Shown here piece by piece: positions 61,472 through 64,000 of a stretch of DNA of 64,000 nt; position 1 is the stretch's first letter, and each line of letters opens with the position of its first letter. The stretch is from Robiginitomaculum sp. GTDB lineage: Bacteria; Pseudomonadota; Alphaproteobacteria; Caulobacterales; Maricaulaceae. The DNA is taken from assembly GCA_021776565.1 (NCBI GenBank), contig JAJFFQ010000020.1:1-64000 (forward strand), in the 5' to 3' direction. A program made the position numbers and the translations under genes. The notes beneath the pieces are model-generated. The model did no database searches and was not told where the DNA came from. It saw only the letters and a list, made by a program, of their open reading frames with translations.

Positions 61472-63223
61472 TCACTCACTCTGACTTTCTATCCAGCGTT
61501 CGATCTTGGTTTCCAGCATGGCCATGGTGATGGAACCATCGCGCAACACTTCGTCATGAAAGGCGCGCACATCAAAGGCATTCCCAAGTGCCGTTTCCGC
61601 CTGTTTGCGAAGGCGTACAATGGTCAACTCACCGATTTTGTAGCCCAGCGCCTGACCCGGCCAGGAAATATAGCGATCCGTTTCTGTCTCGATATTATGT
61701 AGCGCCAGTGCAGAATTATCCTTCAGACAGGCCATGGCCTGATTGCGGCTCCAGCCAAAGGCATGAATACCCGTATCCATAACCAGGCGGCAGGCGCGCC
61801 ACATCTCATAAGTTAACCGACCAAAATTCTCAAAAGGCGTGGTATACATGCCCATCTCCAGCCCCAGTTTTTCCGCATATAACCCCCAGCCTTCGCCAAA
61901 GGCAGTCAGGTACAGGTCTTTGCGAAATTCCGGCACATCTTGCAATTCCTGGGCAATAGCAAACTGGTGATGATGCCCGGGAACAGCTTCGTGCAGGGTC
62001 AGGGCTGGCAATTCATATAACGGGCGTTGATCCAGTGCATAGGTGTTGACCATATATCCACCGGCACGGTGGGTGCGTGCATCGCCCGGCCAATAGCGCG
62101 CTGTGGTATAATGCGGGGCAATAGCATCGGGTACTGGCCTAACGCCATAAGGCAAGCGCGGTAAATGGCCAAAAAGTTCCGGCATTTTGTCATCGGCCTT
62201 TTTGGCGATCCACGCGGCATGGCGCAATAACGCTTCGGGTGTTGTGACGTAGAATTGCGAATCGGTGCGCAGGAAATTCAAAAACTCTGCAAACCCGCCT
62301 TCAAAATCGGTTTGCAATATAACGGCTTCCATCTCTTTGCGGATCCGGGCGACCTCGGCAAGGCCCAGATTATGAACGTCTTGCGGGGTCATATCTGTGG
62401 TGGTGAATATACGCACAAGGCCCGCATAATGTGTATCACCGCCAGGCACATCGGATATGCCAATACTTTGCCTTGTGGCCGGGCGGTATTCAGCTTTGAA
62501 GTATGCCAAAAGTGCTTCATAAGCCGGGCGAATTTTGGTTGTGACGGTCTCGTTCAGCTCGTGCTCAAGGGCGGTGCGTTCGGCCTCAGCCATGGTTTTA
62601 GGCAAAAACTCCAGAGGTTTGGCAAACCCGGCTTCAAAGTCTTTATCCTCGATGGTGCCGGTTATGGTGGCAATCACCGCATCGACCACAATTTGTGGCT
62701 GGGTAGTGCCGGATTTCAAACCCGCACGAAGATTGGCTTTGTGCTGGTCAAAATAATCGGGAAGTGCGCCAAGGCGGGCAATCCAGGCTTTGGCTTCGCG
62801 CACATCTGTGGCGCGGGTGGAACGGGCCAGAAACCCGGCTTGGGTATGAAAACCCGAATCATTGGTAAACGGCAAAGCCGCCACATTAAATTGTGAACGG
62901 GTGAGGCGTTCATTCAAGACAAAATCAAGCAACCCCGCATTGATGCTTTGCGCATCATCAAAATCGCTCTGGTCAATGACGGCGAGGCGCTGGGCAAAGC
63001 GGGCATTGATCGCGGCGCGGCGGCTGTAAGCTTGCTTCGTTTCATCAGGCCAGCGCGAAAGCGCATCCATATCACCCTCCTGACCGGCAAGCACAGGGTC
63101 TTCACGCAAGTCAAAGGCGCGCACATCGGCGATCAGCGTATCAAGCGCAGCCTCCTGGGCGATAACCGCCGGGGAAAACAAAAGAAGGCCTGTTGCGATA
63201 TATATGAAAAACCATTTGGTCAT
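61472..63223 (-). CDS. DUF885 family exported metallopeptidase-like protein
   Basis: A 583-residue DUF885 protein with a signal peptide (hydrophobic 4-20, cleavage near VIA at 22). The zinc-site motif is HEAVPGHH at 411-418, with the third ligand probably E444 in FGEGWGLYAE. Members are predicted peptidases of the M2/M3-like gluzincin type. The substrate is unknown. No operon partner. Confidence 0.9.
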   Translation of the reverse strand: MTKWFFIYIATGLLLFSPAVIAQEAALDTLIADVRAFDLREDPVLAGQEGDMDALSRWPDETKQAYSRRAAINARFAQRLAVIDQSDFDDAQSINAGLLDFVLNERLTRSQFNVAALPFTNDSGFHTQAGFLARSTRATDVREAKAWIARLGALPDYFDQHKANLRAGLKSGTTQPQIVVDAVIATITGTIEDKDFEAGFAKPLEFLPKTMAEAERTALEHELNETVTTKIRPAYEALLAYFKAEYRPATRQSIGISDVPGGDTHYAGLVRIFTTTDMTPQDVHNLGLAEVARIRKEMEAVILQTDFEGGFAEFLNFLRTDSQFYVTTPEALLRHAAWIAKKADDKMPELFGHLPRLPYGVRPVPDAIAPHYTTARYWPGDARTHRAGGYMVNTYALDQRPLYELPALTLHEAVPGHHHQFAIAQELQDVPEFRKDLYLTAFGEGWGLYAEKLGLEMGMYTTPFENFGRLTYEMWRACRLVMDTGIHAFGWSRNQAMACLKDNSALALHNIETETDRYISWPGQALGYKIGELTIVRLRKQAETALGNAFDVRAFHDEVLRDGSITMAMLETKIERWIESQSE

Positions 63224-63287
63224 GGGTATTCTCCCTGGGCGGCGAAGCGCACTTGCACACCGTCTGTTTTATCGGCACATAAGGCCA

Positions 63288-64000
63288 ATGAACAGTCTTC
63301 CCTTATCTGGCGTTTGCGCACAAGGCTTTGAGCCGGTTCGCAATGCTTTCACCGAGATTTTTGCCACGGGCGTTGAGCGCGGTGCCAGCCTTGCCGTGCT
63401 TGTCGATGGTGAGGTAATGATTGATCTGGTTGGCGGGTTTGCTGACCGGGCAGAAAGTCAGCCCATGAGCGCACAGAGCTTGATCCCGGTGTTTTCATGC
63501 TCAAAGGCAGTGTCATCACTGGTAATTGCCAAAACGGTCAGCGAGGGCAAGCTGGATTATGAGCAAACTGTCGCCTCGCTCTGGCCGGAATTTGGCGCAC
63601 AGGGCAAAGACACGGTAACAGTTGGTGAGGCATTATCCCATCAGGCTGGCCTGTGTGCCATACCGGATAATTGGGCGCCCGAGGACTGGTTTGACTGGGA
63701 CAAGACCTGCGCACGGCTGGCGGCCATGGAGCCATTATGGCCCTTGGGCGATGGCTCGGGTTATCATCCGGTCAGCTGGGGTTATATCGCTGGTGAGATT
63801 GTCCACCGGGCTACGGGGCGCACCATTGGCACCATATTGCGCGAGGACTTGTGCGCACTGGGAGCAATCGATTTCTGGATTGGCTTGCCGGACGAAGAAC
63901 ATGAGCGTGTGGCCCAGACCAGCAAGCCGACACGCATGCCAAATTTTGGCACCATGAATGAATTTCAAAACCTGGCCTTTGTGAAGCCATGGTCATCACC
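63288..64000 (+). CDS. Beta-lactamase/EstB-like serine hydrolase (partial, runs off window)
   Basis: An open frame from the ATG at 63288 to the window end, 237 residues so far, starting MNSLPLSGVCAQGFEPV. It has the class C beta-lactamase/esterase layout. FSCSK holds the S70-x-x-K73 catalytic pair. Later HPVSWGYIAGEI fits the Y-x-N-like block, preceded by a tyrosine in SGYHP. The AAGG ribosome binding site lies just upstream. Similar proteins are esterases or D-aminopeptidases. The C-terminal third lies outside the window. Confidence 0.88.
   Translation, partial: MNSLPLSGVCAQGFEPVRNAFTEIFATGVERGASLAVLVDGEVMIDLVGGFADRAESQPMSAQSLIPVFSCSKAVSSLVIAKTVSEGKLDYEQTVASLWPEFGAQGKDTVTVGEALSHQAGLCAIPDNWAPEDWFDWDKTCARLAAMEPLWPLGDGSGYHPVSWGYIAGEIVHRATGRTIGTILREDLCALGAIDFWIGLPDEEHERVAQTSKPTRMPNFGTMNEFQNLAFVKPWSS

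Overview
The window reads as chromosomal DNA of an alphaproteobacterium. Several families are typical of that class: a MucR/Ros zinc-finger regulator, DUF2093, DUF4170, an ELM1-family protein after greA, a DnaA-C-like helix-turn-helix protein paired with DUF6456, and a PAS_5 protein. A TIGR03805/TIGR03806-type pair (beta-helix protein plus diheme cytochrome lipoprotein), a complete lipid A/Kdo route and an Mla system fit a Gram-negative, respiring and probably marine relative of the Hyphomonadales/Kordiimonadales type. The genus cannot be fixed from sequence alone. Genes are dense and strongly coupled (many ATGA, GTGA or TGATG overlaps).

Layout. 1-485: the 5' end of an IS3-family orfA, a 27-bp direct repeat and hairpins. 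486-8560: GFA-family protein, gabD with a phosphoribosyltransferase, DUF418 membrane protein, PPOX-family protein, diheme cytochrome/beta-helix pair, thpR. 8726-14458: alpha/beta hydrolase, a tesA-like lipoprotein divergent from ybbA-ybbP, Bax inhibitor-1 protein. 14544-28871: cell-envelope block with DUF2093, an M23 peptidase, the DUF374-waaA-lpxK-lpxL operon, a phosphatase, a dipeptide epimerase, mlaE-F-D-lipoprotein, and pmbA-cysQ-DUF4170-ABC exporter. 28914-35164: MAPEG, ychF, deacetylase/glycosyltransferase/GNAT operon, DUF3800 gene facing a candidate small RNA, desaturase, GDCCVxC protein. 35303-44790: carB, exported methyltransferase, greA-ELM1, trxB, ptrB, msrB. 44845-47560: DUF6456/HTH pair, PAS protein, mucR, a candidate 29-residue membrane peptide. 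47595-55411: ten-gene Mrp-type cation/proton antiporter operon. 55559-58599: PadR regulator and an IS200/IS605 element lying between two truncated genes. 58628-64000: chaN, carA, a GatB/YqeY protein, DUF885 peptidase and a serine hydrolase cut by the window edge.

What stands out. (1) A palindromic element of about 115-120 bp sits in frame in two unrelated genes: in carB at the junction between its two synthetase halves, and between the start codon and lipoprotein signal of the diheme cytochrome. This resembles protein-coding palindromic elements. (2) A promoter-hairpin-terminator unit of about 64 nt converges on a DUF3800 gene, recalling the orphan 'DUF3800' RNA motifs. (3) One amber codon splits the Mrp DUF4040 and MnhB genes, which otherwise share one frame, inside a conserved motif. 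(4) MrpC carries four 7-residue 'EH' repeats. (5) An IS200-like element whose tnpA start is buried in a perfect 28-bp inverted repeat lies at a fusion of two genes that have both lost their 3' ends.

No rRNA, tRNA or CRISPR array was recognised.
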